Made by a program: the position numbers and the translations under genes. The notes beneath the pieces were generated by a model. The model was not told the DNA's origin. It saw only the letters and a list, made by a program, of their open reading frames with translations, and did no database searches. Positions 22,984 to 33,805 of a DNA stretch of 64,000 nt are shown here, piece by piece; the first letter of the stretch is position 1, and every line of letters starts with the position of its first letter. The stretch is from Alteromonas sp. C1M14 (lineage in GTDB: Bacteria; Pseudomonadota; Gammaproteobacteria; Enterobacterales; Alteromonadaceae), in the NCBI RefSeq assembly GCF_018860965.1, contig NZ_JAHKQF010000011.1:248001-312000 (forward strand), in the 5' to 3' direction.

Positions 22984-23409
22984 CTATCTTTTGGGGTAGG
23001 GAGTAAAGCCGTCTTCTTCCAGCCAGCACAATGCATTTAGGTAGCTACTGAAGTATGCGCGTTCATACTGCGCATTAATGGCTTCTTCCCGCAAATGAGG
23101 GTGAGTGCGTTCAAGTTGAGCGCGCTTTACCATTCCCCGTTCCAATACATAAGCAGAACGAACAAGGCCCATTGATATGTTATCTGCAACGGCATTGGTC
23201 AATACGTTTTGGCAGTCGGGGGTGGATAACACCCATCTTCTGCCATCCATTATGGCCGCCCAGGGCTTACCGCGAAGAGATTGAGCGACACGATGTATGT
23301 CTTCGGCAAAGGCTTCGGCAGTTGCCTTATTCCATGCACCAGTGGCGAATACCTCCAGTAGGTTACCGGATACGTCAAGAGCATAGTGCCCTTGTAGCGG
23401 AAATCTCAT
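22984..23409 (-). CDS. Conserved hypothetical protein, possible STAS/SpoIIAA-like fold
   Basis: 141 residues, no signal peptide or membrane segment. The N-terminal 75 residues (ALDVSGNLLEVFATGAWNKATAEAF, then KPWAAIMDGRRWVLSTPD) resemble the alternation of strands and helices in SpoIIAA-like/STAS proteins, but I cannot confirm this by eye. The rest is helical with several Tyr and charged residues. It stands alone, convergent with cnoX. Confidence 0.65.
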   Translation of the reverse strand: MRFPLQGHYALDVSGNLLEVFATGAWNKATAEAFAEDIHRVAQSLRGKPWAAIMDGRRWVLSTPDCQNVLTNAVADNISMGLVRSAYVLERGMVKRAQLERTHPHLREEAINAQYERAYFSSYLNALCWLEEDGFTPYPKR

Positions 23410-23602
23410 TAAATATCCTTATCGCCTATTTACCTATACTGGTATAGCAGATTTTTAAGTACTTTGTGACATTTAGTCACTGGTCAAATGTGTTGGGCGG
23501 CATTTTGCGGGAAACCGAAGTCTCCGATCAACGATGGCGAAACATTTTCTAAGTGACGAGTGTACTGATAATAATACACTATCAAAAAAGAGAGGAGATT
23601 AA

Positions 23603-23785
23603 ATGGACACATTATGGTCGGCGTTAGCAATCGTTTGCATTATTGAGGGCTTAGGGCCGTTGTTTATGCCAAATCGATGGCGATTGTATTTGTTGGCCAT
23701 TAGTCAGCAGCCAAGCAACCAATTGCGCCAAGTTGGCGGTGTGTTGGTGATTGTCGGTGCAATGAGTTTGTTTTACCTTTTTTAA
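23603..23785 (+). CDS. yjeT: DUF2065 inner-membrane protein YjeT
   Basis: 60 residues forming two transmembrane helices with an FMPNRWRLYLL motif between them. DUF2065 proteins sit between hflC and purA in E. coli; here only the purA side is kept. An ideal GAGAGGAG lies 7 bp upstream of the ATG. Function unknown. Confidence 0.85.
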   Translation: MDTLWSALAIVCIIEGLGPLFMPNRWRLYLLAISQQPSNQLRQVGGVLVIVGAMSLFYLF

Positions 23786-23869
23786 GCCTCATTGCAGGTG
23801 GAAAACCCTATTTTCTGCTGAACCGACGCATTTTTGCACATAAAACAGATGATCACAGGGCCAGATTTT

Positions 23870-25207
<1,338 letters not shown>

Positions 25208-25217
25208 GACCAGCGTA

Positions 25218-25248
25218 AAAAAAAGCCTGCAATAAGCAGGCTTTTTTT
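25218..25248 (+). terminator. Bidirectional terminator between purA and ggt
   Basis: A 10-bp stem (AAAAGCCTGC / GCAGGCTTTT) with a 5-nt loop, with an A run on the left and a T run on the right, so it can serve purA on + and ggt on -. Confidence 0.9.
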
Positions 25249-25260
25249 ATGTCTGTTCGC

Positions 25261-25279
25261 CGGGCAGGGAGCCTGCCCG
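25261..25279. repeat. GC-rich intergenic hairpin
   Basis: A perfect 8-bp inverted repeat CGGGCAGG / CCTGCCCG with a 3-nt GAG loop, 10 bp beyond the ggt stop. It has no T run on either strand. The 9-mer GACCAGCGT occurs at 25208 and again at 25279, bracketing this hairpin and the terminator. Confidence 0.7.
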
Positions 25280-25289
25280 ACCAGCGTCA

Positions 25290-26987
25290 TTACAATGTTG
25301 TCTCTTCAACGATGGCTTTACCGCGTCCACGGGCCTCTGAGCCTGCTTCCAAACCCTTATCGGTGCGCTTGATAAGATGCACGTCACCAAAGTTACTTTG
25401 TTTCATTGTGTAACCCATGGCTTTGAGTTTTTCTACGACCTCAGGCGCCAAGCCACTGTGATAGGCGATGGTGTCTTTGGGCCACAATTGGTGATGAAAA
25501 CGAGGGCTGTTGGCTGACTGCTCTGCATTCATGTCAAAAAACAATGCGTTTAAGATAGATTGAGCTACCGAGGAGATAATGGTGGTACCACCTGGAGAGC
25601 CGGTTACCAATTTAACCTGGTTACCTTGCAACACAATGGTGGGGGTCATCGAAGAAAGCATACGTTTCCCCGGCTGTATTTCGTTGGCTTTACCGCCAAT
25701 GGCACCGAAGAAGTTGGGTACACCGGCTTTAGCGCTAAAGTCGTCCATTTCGTCATTCAGCAAGAAACCGGCACCTTCGGCAACAACACCGCTACCAAAA
25801 GAGAGGTTAATCGTGGTGGTATTAGCAACGGCATTACCCCATTTATCCATGACAGAAAAATGCGTGGTATCTGGGCTTTCGTACAAGCCGGGTTTAACAT
25901 CTTCTGTTACCGAAATACTATCTGGGTTAACTTCAGCAGCGCGACGGGCGATATAATTGCTATCGAGCAACTTAGCCACTGGCACTTCTACATAATCCGG
26001 ATCGCCTAAGTATTCAGCGCGATCGGCAAATACTCGCTTACCGATTTCTGACATAAGATGAATGTATTCAGCGCTATCATGAGCCGGCAGTTTATGTGTT
26101 TCAAGCACCACGTTAAGCATGTTGATCCATTGTGCCACGGCGACACCACCTGAACTTGGAGGCGGAGCGGTGATCAGCTTATAGTCTTGCCAAGGATAAA
26201 CAATAGGGTCGCGCCATTTTGCTTCATAGCTTAGTAGGTCATCTTCGGTAACCAAACCGCCGTTCTCAGCCATGTATTGGGCAATAACCTTGGCCGTTTT
26301 TCCTTCGTAAAATCCTTTGGCCCCTTCATCACGGATGCGCATCATAGAATCAGCAAGCTCGGGTTGCTTAAAGAGCACGCCAGCTTCTCTAGCGGCACTA
26401 AAATAACGGGGGAAGTTACTGGTTATGCCTTCTTTTTCCATTCGGGCAAGATAGCGGTCGATTTTATCGGCTAATTTAGGGGGGACGTGAAACCCATCTT
26501 TTGCTAAATCTACCGCGGGCTGCACCAAACGTGCCCAAGGCAATTTGCCGAAACGTTGATGAGCTTGCCACATGCCCGCCACCGAGCCAGGAATACCTGA
26601 TGCTTTGGCGCCAAACAGAGATTCATACTTGTTGACATCGCCATTCTCGTCTAAGTACATATCTCGATGAGCGGCAGCGGGTGCCATTTCTCGATAATCG
26701 AGAAATGCCGCGGCTTTATCATAATAGATGGTCATAAAGCCGCCGCCACCAATGTTGCCGGCTTCGGGGAAGGTAACAGCCAATACAAATTGGGCTGTAA
26801 TGGCCGCATCCACCGCATTGCCGCCTTCATTAAGTACAGCCATAGCTGCATCGGCCGCGAAGGAATCGGGCATCGATACCGCTTGCTGAGCAACGGTTTG
26901 TTCAGTGGTGGTTTTAGGTGCTGGAACCTTGTCCTCAGAGCACCCTGCGGTAACGCAAAGTAAAAGCGATAAAAATAAAAGTCGCAT
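25290..26987 (-). CDS. ggt: Gamma-glutamyltransferase, lipoprotein form
   Basis: N-terminal nucleophile hydrolase that cleaves glutathione and other gamma-glutamyl compounds in the envelope. 565 residues from ATG 26987; a TTG four codons earlier overlaps the upstream stop and is less likely. A lipobox VTAGC puts the lipidated cysteine at about residue 16. The autoprocessing and catalytic threonine is T374 in the TTHFSVMDKWGNAV motif, and the small subunit also shows GGTTIISSV. The gene lies 4 bp after the NhaC-type antiporter gene; the pair looks co-transcribed. A membrane-anchored rather than soluble GGT is the notable feature. Confidence 0.92.
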   Translation of the reverse strand: MRLLFLSLLLCVTAGCSEDKVPAPKTTTEQTVAQQAVSMPDSFAADAAMAVLNEGGNAVDAAITAQFVLAVTFPEAGNIGGGGFMTIYYDKAAAFLDYREMAPAAAHRDMYLDENGDVNKYESLFGAKASGIPGSVAGMWQAHQRFGKLPWARLVQPAVDLAKDGFHVPPKLADKIDRYLARMEKEGITSNFPRYFSAAREAGVLFKQPELADSMMRIRDEGAKGFYEGKTAKVIAQYMAENGGLVTEDDLLSYEAKWRDPIVYPWQDYKLITAPPPSSGGVAVAQWINMLNVVLETHKLPAHDSAEYIHLMSEIGKRVFADRAEYLGDPDYVEVPVAKLLDSNYIARRAAEVNPDSISVTEDVKPGLYESPDTTHFSVMDKWGNAVANTTTINLSFGSGVVAEGAGFLLNDEMDDFSAKAGVPNFFGAIGGKANEIQPGKRMLSSMTPTIVLQGNQVKLVTGSPGGTTIISSVAQSILNALFFDMNAEQSANSPRFHHQLWPKDTIAYHSGLAPEVVEKLKAMGYTMKQSNFGDVHLIKRTDKGLEAGSEARGRGKAIVEETTL

Positions 26988-26991
26988 AGAG

Positions 26992-28368
26992 TTATCCAAT
27001 CATGATGATGCTGGCGATGACATACGCAATAAGGGTAAGTCCGCCGGCAGTTAATGCGTAAGGAAGCTGGGTTCGAATATGGGTAAGCAAGTCGCACCCA
27101 GCCGCGATAGAGGAAACGGCGGACGTGTCTGATATAGGAGAGCAGTGATCGCCGAAAACACCACCTCCGAGAATTGCGGCTATCACCAATGACGGCGGTA
27201 GCCCTAAAGTTTGAATAAGTGGAACGCCAATAGGAATAAGAATGGCGAAAGTGCCCCAACTGGTACCCGTGGTGAATGACATAACTGCACCGGCTAAAAA
27301 TAACATGGGCACTATCAATGTAATTGGTAAGTACTCACCAACGATGCCCGCCACGAAAACACCAGTGCCTAATTCTTTAAGGCTGGCACCTAAGGTAAGT
27401 GATAACAACACAATGGTGACTAAGGGCAATAGCTCTCCCATGCCTTTGAAGCCAATGGAAACGGCTTCATGATGGGTAAAGCGTTTGTGTGCAAGCAGTA
27501 AAAAGTAGGCAATGGCTGTGGCCAATATAGTGGCGTACAACACGGATTTACTGCCGTTACCTTGTGCTAGCACACCGTTTCCTGTCCACAGCATAAAACC
27601 CACCATACTCACCACCATGGTGATAAGCGGGACGAGCATATAACGGGCTTTCGTTGCCGGTTCACTGTCCAACACCGTTTGCGAGGTGGACATGGCGGTT
27701 TCTTCGTCGCGCATGGGCCCGTGGACGGTATCTTTTGAGATGGTATAGACAACAATCGCCAAGGTAATGATGGCGTAAAAATTCAATGGCACCGTGCCCC
27801 AAAGAATACTGGCCGAGGTTTGTTCTAGTTCGTAGCCGTCTAATAAGCCCAGTACAAATGCGCCCCAACCATTAAGCAAAATAAGAATACACACCGGTGC
27901 GCTAGTGCTATCAATGATATAGGCGAGTCGAGCTCGACTCATTTTAAATTTATCGAACAGGCCCCGTGCAAAAATACCGGCAGTAAGTACGCTTAAGTTG
28001 GATTCAATAAATACGGCAATACCGGTGAACATTGTTAATGCGCCCACCTGACGTTTGCTTTTTGCTACGCCCTTGCCTATTAACCAGTTTACGGTGGCGG
28101 TGACACCGCCCGAATCGCGAATATAAGCGAGTAAGGCTCCTACCATTAATGAAAATATGAGTATGCGTGTATTGCCGGGGCTTGAGGCAACACTGATAGT
28201 GCGTTCGATGGCATTCACCGGGGCTAACCATGGCGTGCCTTGCGCGCCGTTAAAGAGAATGAGCCCTTCAGCACAAAGCACGGCCAGCAGTAGCGCCATG
28301 ATCACTTCTTTTTTCCAAAACACCACGAAAATGGCGACTAACGGCGGGATAATTGAAATCCAGTCCAT
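26992..28368 (-). CDS. NhaC family Na+/H+ antiporter
   Basis: 458 residues and about 11-12 membrane helices. Family traits: MSFTTGTSWGTFAILIPIGVPL and GGGVFGDHCSPISDTSAVSSIAAGCDL, the conserved discontinuous helix of the NhaC/Na-H antiporter group. Members exchange Na+ for H+ or amino-acid-derived compounds such as malate/lactate or ornithine. Linkage to ggt could mean transport of a GGT product, but that is only an inference. Confidence 0.88.
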   Translation of the reverse strand: MDWISIIPPLVAIFVVFWKKEVIMALLLAVLCAEGLILFNGAQGTPWLAPVNAIERTISVASSPGNTRILIFSLMVGALLAYIRDSGGVTATVNWLIGKGVAKSKRQVGALTMFTGIAVFIESNLSVLTAGIFARGLFDKFKMSRARLAYIIDSTSAPVCILILLNGWGAFVLGLLDGYELEQTSASILWGTVPLNFYAIITLAIVVYTISKDTVHGPMRDEETAMSTSQTVLDSEPATKARYMLVPLITMVVSMVGFMLWTGNGVLAQGNGSKSVLYATILATAIAYFLLLAHKRFTHHEAVSIGFKGMGELLPLVTIVLLSLTLGASLKELGTGVFVAGIVGEYLPITLIVPMLFLAGAVMSFTTGTSWGTFAILIPIGVPLIQTLGLPPSLVIAAILGGGVFGDHCSPISDTSAVSSIAAGCDLLTHIRTQLPYALTAGGLTLIAYVIASIIMIG

Positions 28369-28503
28369 GCACGTTTACCTGTTATTGTTGTATTTTTATA
28401 AATCTAACGCTTGTTTTTAGTTAGCCTACCCATAATGACAAGTTCCTGCCAGCAGTTTTATCCTAATTATCGGGCATTGGAGCGTTGAAACGGGATGCAT
28501 TAA

Positions 28504-30960
28504 CTAATTATTTTGCAGCACCGCGGCGTAGATACGGGTAATAACACTGCCATAATTGCCGGTTTCAAACTGTTTTTTGCCTGTAAACTCCAAATTACCG
28601 GTTGAGGACTCTACTACCGGAGTATGGCGGGCGTTGGTCAATAGTACAATGGCTAAGTCTAGGGTGGGGTCGATAACCGTGGCCGTGCCTGTCCAACCGG
28701 TGTGACCAAAGGCTGTATGGCTGGCGTAAGGACCAAAATGCCAACTGTTACGTCCGTCGGCTGCCCGCCGCCAGCCTAGCCCAAAGCCGGGATCTAAAGA
28801 CGATGGCCCAGTAAACAGCGCTAGGGTTTGGTCATCGAACAAGGACACATTGTTGTATCCACCGCCATTTAATAAAGTTTGTAATAACACGCCTATATCA
28901 TCAATATTTGAGAATAACCCAGCATGCCCCGAAACCCCTTGCATACTATACCAAGCTTTTTCATCATGAACTTCTCCTTGCAGGGTATAAGTACGGATCC
29001 CCGGAAACGCGACATGGCCATTTCTTGTGTTGCCGTTAATCTCGGTAGCAGCAATCTGATCGGGTCGAAAACCTTTTTTAAGGGGGTTAAAAACCGTGTG
29101 GTTAAGTTGCAGCGGGGCATACAGTTCTTGTTCGCAATAGCGATCAAGAGACATACCACTTACCCGCTCAACCAAATACCCCAATAGCATAAAGTTGGTA
29201 TCACTGTATTTGGCTTCCAGTTTATTCCCTTCTTTAAAAGGCACCTTGGTTGCCAGTAGACGGTTTGTTCTGTTTTTCTCTCGAGACATTAGTGCGGGGC
29301 CATATGGATTGTCTGGCTTAAAGAAGCGCACTTCAGAGCCGTAGCCGGATTGATGGCTCAGTAAGTCCCGTACGGTGCGAGCTTCACGTCCATTGTCGCG
29401 ATATTCAGGCAAGTATTGATAAAGGGGGGCATCTACGTTGATTTTTCCTTCCGAAACCAATTTCATGATGGCCATGGTAGTGGCCATTACTTTGGTATTA
29501 GAAGCCAAATCAAACAAGGTAGAGGTAGTCATGGGTGATTGTGAGGGCAACGCCGTACCGTTGGCGTCGTAGCGCAACGCATAACCATACGCCTCACGTT
29601 TGATGATTTGTCCGTCTTTTATGACCAAGAGGGCGGCGCCAGGGAAGCCGTTATCGATTTCCTCGTTAATCAGCGCATCCACCTGACTGAAACGTTGTTG
29701 CCACGCTTGGGTATTGTCCACAAGTGCAGGCCAGGGCACGGTAATATTGACGGTGTTTTGTGCTGGCGAAACGTCTTTCACTGACAGGGTATTTACGCCA
29801 TCTTTTGTGCGTTTTTTCAAACTGTAATGATAGGTTTTTCCCGCGAGTAAGGGCGTGGCAATATTTAAGGTTTGCCCATTTACCTGAATAGTAGCGCGGG
29901 TATCTTGTTCTGCTTTAAGTATGATTTCGCCTCTACCTTTATAACTTTTAAAGGCTGCTTTATCGTTTACGTCTTTTCGACTCGACCGGTTTTGACTGGG
30001 GAATACTTGGGCGATCTGTCCTATTGACGGTGTTTTTGTCGCTGTGGTGTGAGTAAGGGCGGTTTCCTTTTTGTACCGCGCCATCAACTTTTCGCCTTTG
30101 GCAGGAAAATACTTTTCAATCAAGGCAAAGAGTGCCGCTGCCGTTTCGCTGTTAAGTTGGCCGGACACATTGTCTTGAACAAAGTGCATCTGAAAGGCAT
30201 AGAGGGCGTTTTTGGTCGGACTATCAAAAATACCGGTCTCGATGACACCGTAGCCATATTCTCGCAATGCTGCCTGCATCAGCCCAATATTGGGTAACTG
30301 CTGGTTAAACGTTTTCCAGTAGCGAATTCTAGTTTCATTGTCGTACCAGGCGCCAATCCCAGCCTGATACAGTTCAAACCAAGGAAAGCGAGGACCTGGA
30401 TCGTTTTTTCTATCAAAGGCGATGTCTGAATGACCGATTACGCCGGTGGGATGGATATCGGGATTGCGGGCGAGAATGTCTTTTGCCAGCGCAATAAGAA
30501 CATTAATTTGCGCTGTTGGATAATCGGGGAAAAAGCACAGTCGATTAGCTCCGTGTTCTGAGGCTGCTTGTCCCGTCGTTGTATCGTGCTCACATTTGGG
30601 CACATTTACGATTTCAATACCAATGGATGTATCGTTTAAATGAGAGCGTGTTTGCCAATAGCTGACACCCGCATGCCAAGCTCGCTTGTCTTCGGGAACC
30701 AATGAAATGGCTTTGGCCTCAGCGGATGGATTTGAAGGGTCAAAGGGATCGGTAACTAAATAATGGGCGCTTAACCCGCCCTCATCTACCAGTGCATGGA
30801 CGCTTTTCTCGTAATCAATGGCGGTAAAGTGCATCACGAGGGTTTTGATGCGCTCGCTTCGGTTTTTCGACGTCATGGACGGATAGTCCGATGCGCAACT
30901 TGCAATTAGCAATGCAGTGAGTAAAAGCAGGGTATAGCGAGAGAATAAACGAGCAACCAT
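28504..30960 (-). CDS. Lipoprotein fusing AmiD-type zinc amidase, peptidoglycan-binding domain and AmiE/beta-lactamase-family hydrolase
   Basis: 818 residues. Lipobox LIASC with lipidated C22. Residues 35-205 are an Amidase_2 (AmiD-like) domain with zinc ligands H44 (MHFTA), H177 (GHSDIAF) and D187 (NDPGPRFPW). Residues 215-290 are a PG_binding_1 domain. A Thr/Ser-rich linker and a small beta domain (about 345-410) follow. Residues 420-815 are a serine hydrolase of the beta-lactamase/AmiE type with S487-N-T-K490, Y585-S-D587 and H753-T-G755 triads. All catalytic residues are present in both halves. The first half should cut the MurNAc-L-Ala amide; AmiE (YbbE) of the B. subtilis murQRP-amiE-nagZ-namZ cluster has the same activity on MurNAc-peptides. 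Divergent from nagX, it opens the peptidoglycan-scavenging cluster. Confidence 0.9.
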   Translation of the reverse strand: MVARLFSRYTLLLLTALLIASCASDYPSMTSKNRSERIKTLVMHFTAIDYEKSVHALVDEGGLSAHYLVTDPFDPSNPSAEAKAISLVPEDKRAWHAGVSYWQTRSHLNDTSIGIEIVNVPKCEHDTTTGQAASEHGANRLCFFPDYPTAQINVLIALAKDILARNPDIHPTGVIGHSDIAFDRKNDPGPRFPWFELYQAGIGAWYDNETRIRYWKTFNQQLPNIGLMQAALREYGYGVIETGIFDSPTKNALYAFQMHFVQDNVSGQLNSETAAALFALIEKYFPAKGEKLMARYKKETALTHTTATKTPSIGQIAQVFPSQNRSSRKDVNDKAAFKSYKGRGEIILKAEQDTRATIQVNGQTLNIATPLLAGKTYHYSLKKRTKDGVNTLSVKDVSPAQNTVNITVPWPALVDNTQAWQQRFSQVDALINEEIDNGFPGAALLVIKDGQIIKREAYGYALRYDANGTALPSQSPMTTSTLFDLASNTKVMATTMAIMKLVSEGKINVDAPLYQYLPEYRDNGREARTVRDLLSHQSGYGSEVRFFKPDNPYGPALMSREKNRTNRLLATKVPFKEGNKLEAKYSDTNFMLLGYLVERVSGMSLDRYCEQELYAPLQLNHTVFNPLKKGFRPDQIAATEINGNTRNGHVAFPGIRTYTLQGEVHDEKAWYSMQGVSGHAGLFSNIDDIGVLLQTLLNGGGYNNVSLFDDQTLALFTGPSSLDPGFGLGWRRAADGRNSWHFGPYASHTAFGHTGWTGTATVIDPTLDLAIVLLTNARHTPVVESSTGNLEFTGKKQFETGNYGSVITRIYAAVLQNN

Positions 30961-31020
30961 AAATTATTAACCGAATCGAAGACGCAATAACCAAATTATC
31001 ACAGATGAACAAGATGTAAA

Positions 31021-31033
31021 TAATAAAATATTC
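31021..31033. promoter_or_regulatory. Candidate MurR operator, copy 1 (near match)
   Basis: TAAT-AAAAT-ATTC differs by one base from the GAAT-N5-ATTC palindrome found in the other two divergent gaps of the cluster. It lies in the 153-bp gap between the amidase fusion gene and nagX. The region is AT-rich, so chance is possible. Confidence 0.28.
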
Positions 31034-31113
31034 CATGCTGCTGGTAATTGTTATAGCAGTGTGATGCTATAGGCTGTTGTTATTGCCCAGTTATCTACTA
31101 TGAGACGGAATAA

Positions 31114-32259
31114 ATGAAGCGAGTGATGGCGGTTGATGTAATGCGCGGGTTAGCCATTGTGCTGATGGTACTGGTGAACAACCCAGGAAGTTGGCAATGG
31201 GTCTATTGGCCCTTATTACATGCAAAATGGCATGGTCTTACCCCTACCGACTTGGTGTTTCCTTTTTTTGTTTTCATTATGGGCGTAGCCTTAGCCATTG
31301 GGTCTTCTTCTGCACGTCATCCCGCTAAGACTAACGGGGTTTATCTGTCGATAATAAAGCGCAGTGCTATCTTGTTTGCACTGGGTATTTTTCTCAGTCT
31401 GTTTTACGTAAATACCCTAGATCCTAATTTTAGCTGGTTAAATGATCGGCTGTTTTCTATGCGCATAATGGGGGTATTGCAACGGTTAGCACTGGTTTAT
31501 TTAGTTACCGCGTTTATTGTCTATCGGTGGGGCAAAGTAGCTCATTATTTAATGTTGGTGGTGGCCATAGGCGGTTATTGGGCGGCGATGGCATGGTTGC
31601 CCTATACCGATAATCAAGGCAACCATTATATGGGCCTATGGGAGTTTGGTAATAGCTTATCGGCTTGGTTAGACAACTCTATTTTTGGTGCTAAGCATGT
31701 GTATTACCCGAACGCCCAGCCGTTTGCTTTTGATCCTGAAGGCATGCTCAGTACGTTACCTGCGGTGGGCACCTGTTTGTTTGGTGTTATAGCAGGGCAA
31801 TGGTTGATGTTAAAGCAATCTGCATTAATGCGCTGTGGCTTACTAACGGGTGTTGGGGTAGCCGTTACGGTTGTGGGGTTGATACTCAGCTTATGGGTGC
31901 CCATCAATAAAGCATTGTGGTCACCAAGTTACACCGTGCTGAGCGCGGGCTTAGCCATGCTTCTGTTAGGAACGTTGGTGTTTGTTTTAGATATAAAACG
32001 CTACCAAGCATGGGCTAAACCTTTTGTGGTGGCAGGGGCGAACAGCATCGTATTTTTTATGTTGTCGGGTATTATCGCCAGACTATTACTGATGATCCCT
32101 GTGGCGGGAGTCACGTTAAAAACCTGGCTTTTTGAACAGGTATTTTTACCTCTCGCTTCACCTTCCTTGGCGTCGCTGTTGTTCGCGTGTAGCTTTCTGT
32201 TGCTATGTTATTGCCCCGTTTACCTTATGTATCGTAAACAGTGTTTTTTACGGATTTAA
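31114..32259 (+). CDS. nagX: NagX-like acyltransferase/transporter membrane protein
   Basis: 381 residues and about 10-11 membrane helices. The N-terminus MKRVMAVDVMRGLAIVLMVLVNNPGSW and TDLVFPFFVFIMGVALAI are typical of the NagX/HGSNAT (heparan-alpha-glucosaminide N-acetyltransferase-like, DUF5009) group. NagX of Shewanella and Xanthomonas GlcNAc-utilisation clusters is thought to move GlcNAc or its oligomers across the inner membrane. Here it would handle amino sugars from peptidoglycan. The 3' end overlaps that of the convergent M14 peptidase gene by 12 bp. Transport versus acyl transfer cannot be decided from sequence. Confidence 0.85.
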   Translation: MKRVMAVDVMRGLAIVLMVLVNNPGSWQWVYWPLLHAKWHGLTPTDLVFPFFVFIMGVALAIGSSSARHPAKTNGVYLSIIKRSAILFALGIFLSLFYVNTLDPNFSWLNDRLFSMRIMGVLQRLALVYLVTAFIVYRWGKVAHYLMLVVAIGGYWAAMAWLPYTDNQGNHYMGLWEFGNSLSAWLDNSIFGAKHVYYPNAQPFAFDPEGMLSTLPAVGTCLFGVIAGQWLMLKQSALMRCGLLTGVGVAVTVVGLILSLWVPINKALWSPSYTVLSAGLAMLLLGTLVFVLDIKRYQAWAKPFVVAGANSIVFFMLSGIIARLLLMIPVAGVTLKTWLFEQVFLPLASPSLASLLFACSFLLLCYCPVYLMYRKQCFLRI

Positions 32260-33591
32260 CGTTATCCACTTGCCTTCGAGTACGGCCGCCTGCACACCGT
32301 TATCGTTCTTTAAAAGAAAGAAAGCCCGCTCTCCCGGTAGCATGAATACTTGCGGTAAGGGGGCCGTTTCAACTCTGATCGGTAATTGACAGGTATGGGT
32401 GAGCAGGCCATTGGCATCCACAAAGTAGCTCACGCCTTGTGCCAATAATTTACGATAAGCCAGATCATCAAGTTGTAACGGCGAGGTGACCACGTAGGGT
32501 TTAATGTCGGCCAGGGTAAGCCCTCGGCCATCGATGTCGCTAAAACCATGTACGGTACGTAAATCACCTATGGCAGTGATATTGCTTTTACCGGTTTTAG
32601 CACTGATATTAATGCTGATGTCCACGTGGTAAGACGGGTTTAGCCCTAAGGTTATGTGGCTGAGTTTCGTATCACATAAGCCATCTTCGCGGTTATCGGG
32701 AATGCGATAGTAATCGGCCAGTGAGTAGGCTCGATAGGTGTCTGTTAGCAAACTTAACAACCCATACTGTAACGCAATAACATTCATCTTTCTGGCCAGT
32801 TGACGATGAGGATCGTCAAAAGCCGCGCCGCTTTCTATCAGTATGGTACTGGCGCCGCTGGCAGCAATGTTGTCACCAAAAGAGCGAAAAGAATATGTAT
32901 CGTCATAGCGCCCGATACTGTTAGGGATAAAGTAATTTAAGGTACCTGCCATACCGGCGATAAGCTGTTTGGCACGAAGTCTCGAGGCATTCACATGCTT
33001 ATCTTCATGGTAGGCAGGAGCCAGAAAGGCAATGGTGGCCGGGTTAGTTGAAGTGCCGGCAGTGTAATAAGGGTTTTGGTCATGCAAGTTAAACGCAACA
33101 TCGGGAGCGAGTTGCTTTACTTGTTGATCAAGAATGCGACCTTCTGGCGACTGCAGGGCCTTGGCGTCGCGGTTGATATCAATGCCCTGGGCATTAACGC
33201 GGGTCTTTCTTGCTGCACCATCGGGGTTAAGCATGGGGATCACATGAACGGTGACTAAATCTTGCCAGTTTTTGGGCAGGCCCACCGGTTCGCTGTTTAA
33301 CAAAATATGCAGCCAGTCGAGTACCGCTGCGGTCGCGGTGGGTTCGTCTCCGTGCATTTGTGTCCACGCTAAAATAGTCAGCGGCCCTGAACCTAAAGAA
33401 TAACGAATAATCGGAGTACCTTCATAGGAATGGCCTAACAAGGTGGTGGCAATTTCCTGATGGGCAGATAACGGACGAACCACGGTGGTTAAATCTTCAG
33501 CCGTAAGATGCGCCTTATCCAGCACTTGCCAATGCATAGCATCAAATTTATTCGCAATATCTGCTATCGCCAGATCTGGATGGGCGTTCAT
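32248..33591 (-). CDS. Cytoplasmic M14 zinc carboxypeptidase, possible murein peptide amidase
   Basis: 447 residues without signal peptide. The M14 zinc site is complete: H80 and E83 in QMHGDEPTATAAV, H170 in NLHDQNP; substrate-binding N140-R141 in IDINRDA; catalytic E253 in ILIESGAAF. A C-terminal domain of about 150 residues follows. In E. coli the M14-like MpaA cuts gamma-D-Glu-mDap in free muropeptides, and the context (MurR, NamZ, MurQ, amidase) suggests the same kind of substrate. It is divergent from murR across a 214-bp gap. Confidence 0.85.
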   Translation of the reverse strand: MNAHPDLAIADIANKFDAMHWQVLDKAHLTAEDLTTVVRPLSAHQEIATTLLGHSYEGTPIIRYSLGSGPLTILAWTQMHGDEPTATAAVLDWLHILLNSEPVGLPKNWQDLVTVHVIPMLNPDGAARKTRVNAQGIDINRDAKALQSPEGRILDQQVKQLAPDVAFNLHDQNPYYTAGTSTNPATIAFLAPAYHEDKHVNASRLRAKQLIAGMAGTLNYFIPNSIGRYDDTYSFRSFGDNIAASGASTILIESGAAFDDPHRQLARKMNVIALQYGLLSLLTDTYRAYSLADYYRIPDNREDGLCDTKLSHITLGLNPSYHVDISINISAKTGKSNITAIGDLRTVHGFSDIDGRGLTLADIKPYVVTSPLQLDDLAYRKLLAQGVSYFVDANGLLTHTCQLPIRVETAPLPQVFMLPGERAFFLLKNDNGVQAAVLEGKWITLNP

Positions 33592-33698
33592 GGAGAAATC
33601 CTTAATTTAAGTTTGCGTTTTCTATTGCTAAGAATGCCGCAGAAATACGTATGCTTATTTAATGGTATTTTGATATTCTCATCAACTGGTTTATATTT

Positions 33699-33711
33699 GA
33701 ATAATAAATTC
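33699..33711. promoter_or_regulatory. Candidate MurR operator, copy 2
   Basis: GAAT-AATAA-ATTC, a 13-bp palindrome with perfect arms, in the gap between the M14 peptidase gene and murR. It shares arm sequence and spacing with the copy upstream of the symporter-murQ-namZ operon. Confidence 0.35.
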
Positions 33712-33805
33712 TTTGAGATGAGTGGCATTATTATTACCTAGCGTCACAGGTGTACCGCTCACACAAGGACGAAACTCAGTTCCCGATAATTAAAGTGATG
33801 AATTC

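Noticed and set aside
25560..26009. A 149-codon plus-strand frame inside ggt
   Set aside because: Antisense shadow of a well-conserved enzyme; no binding site and a low-complexity translation.
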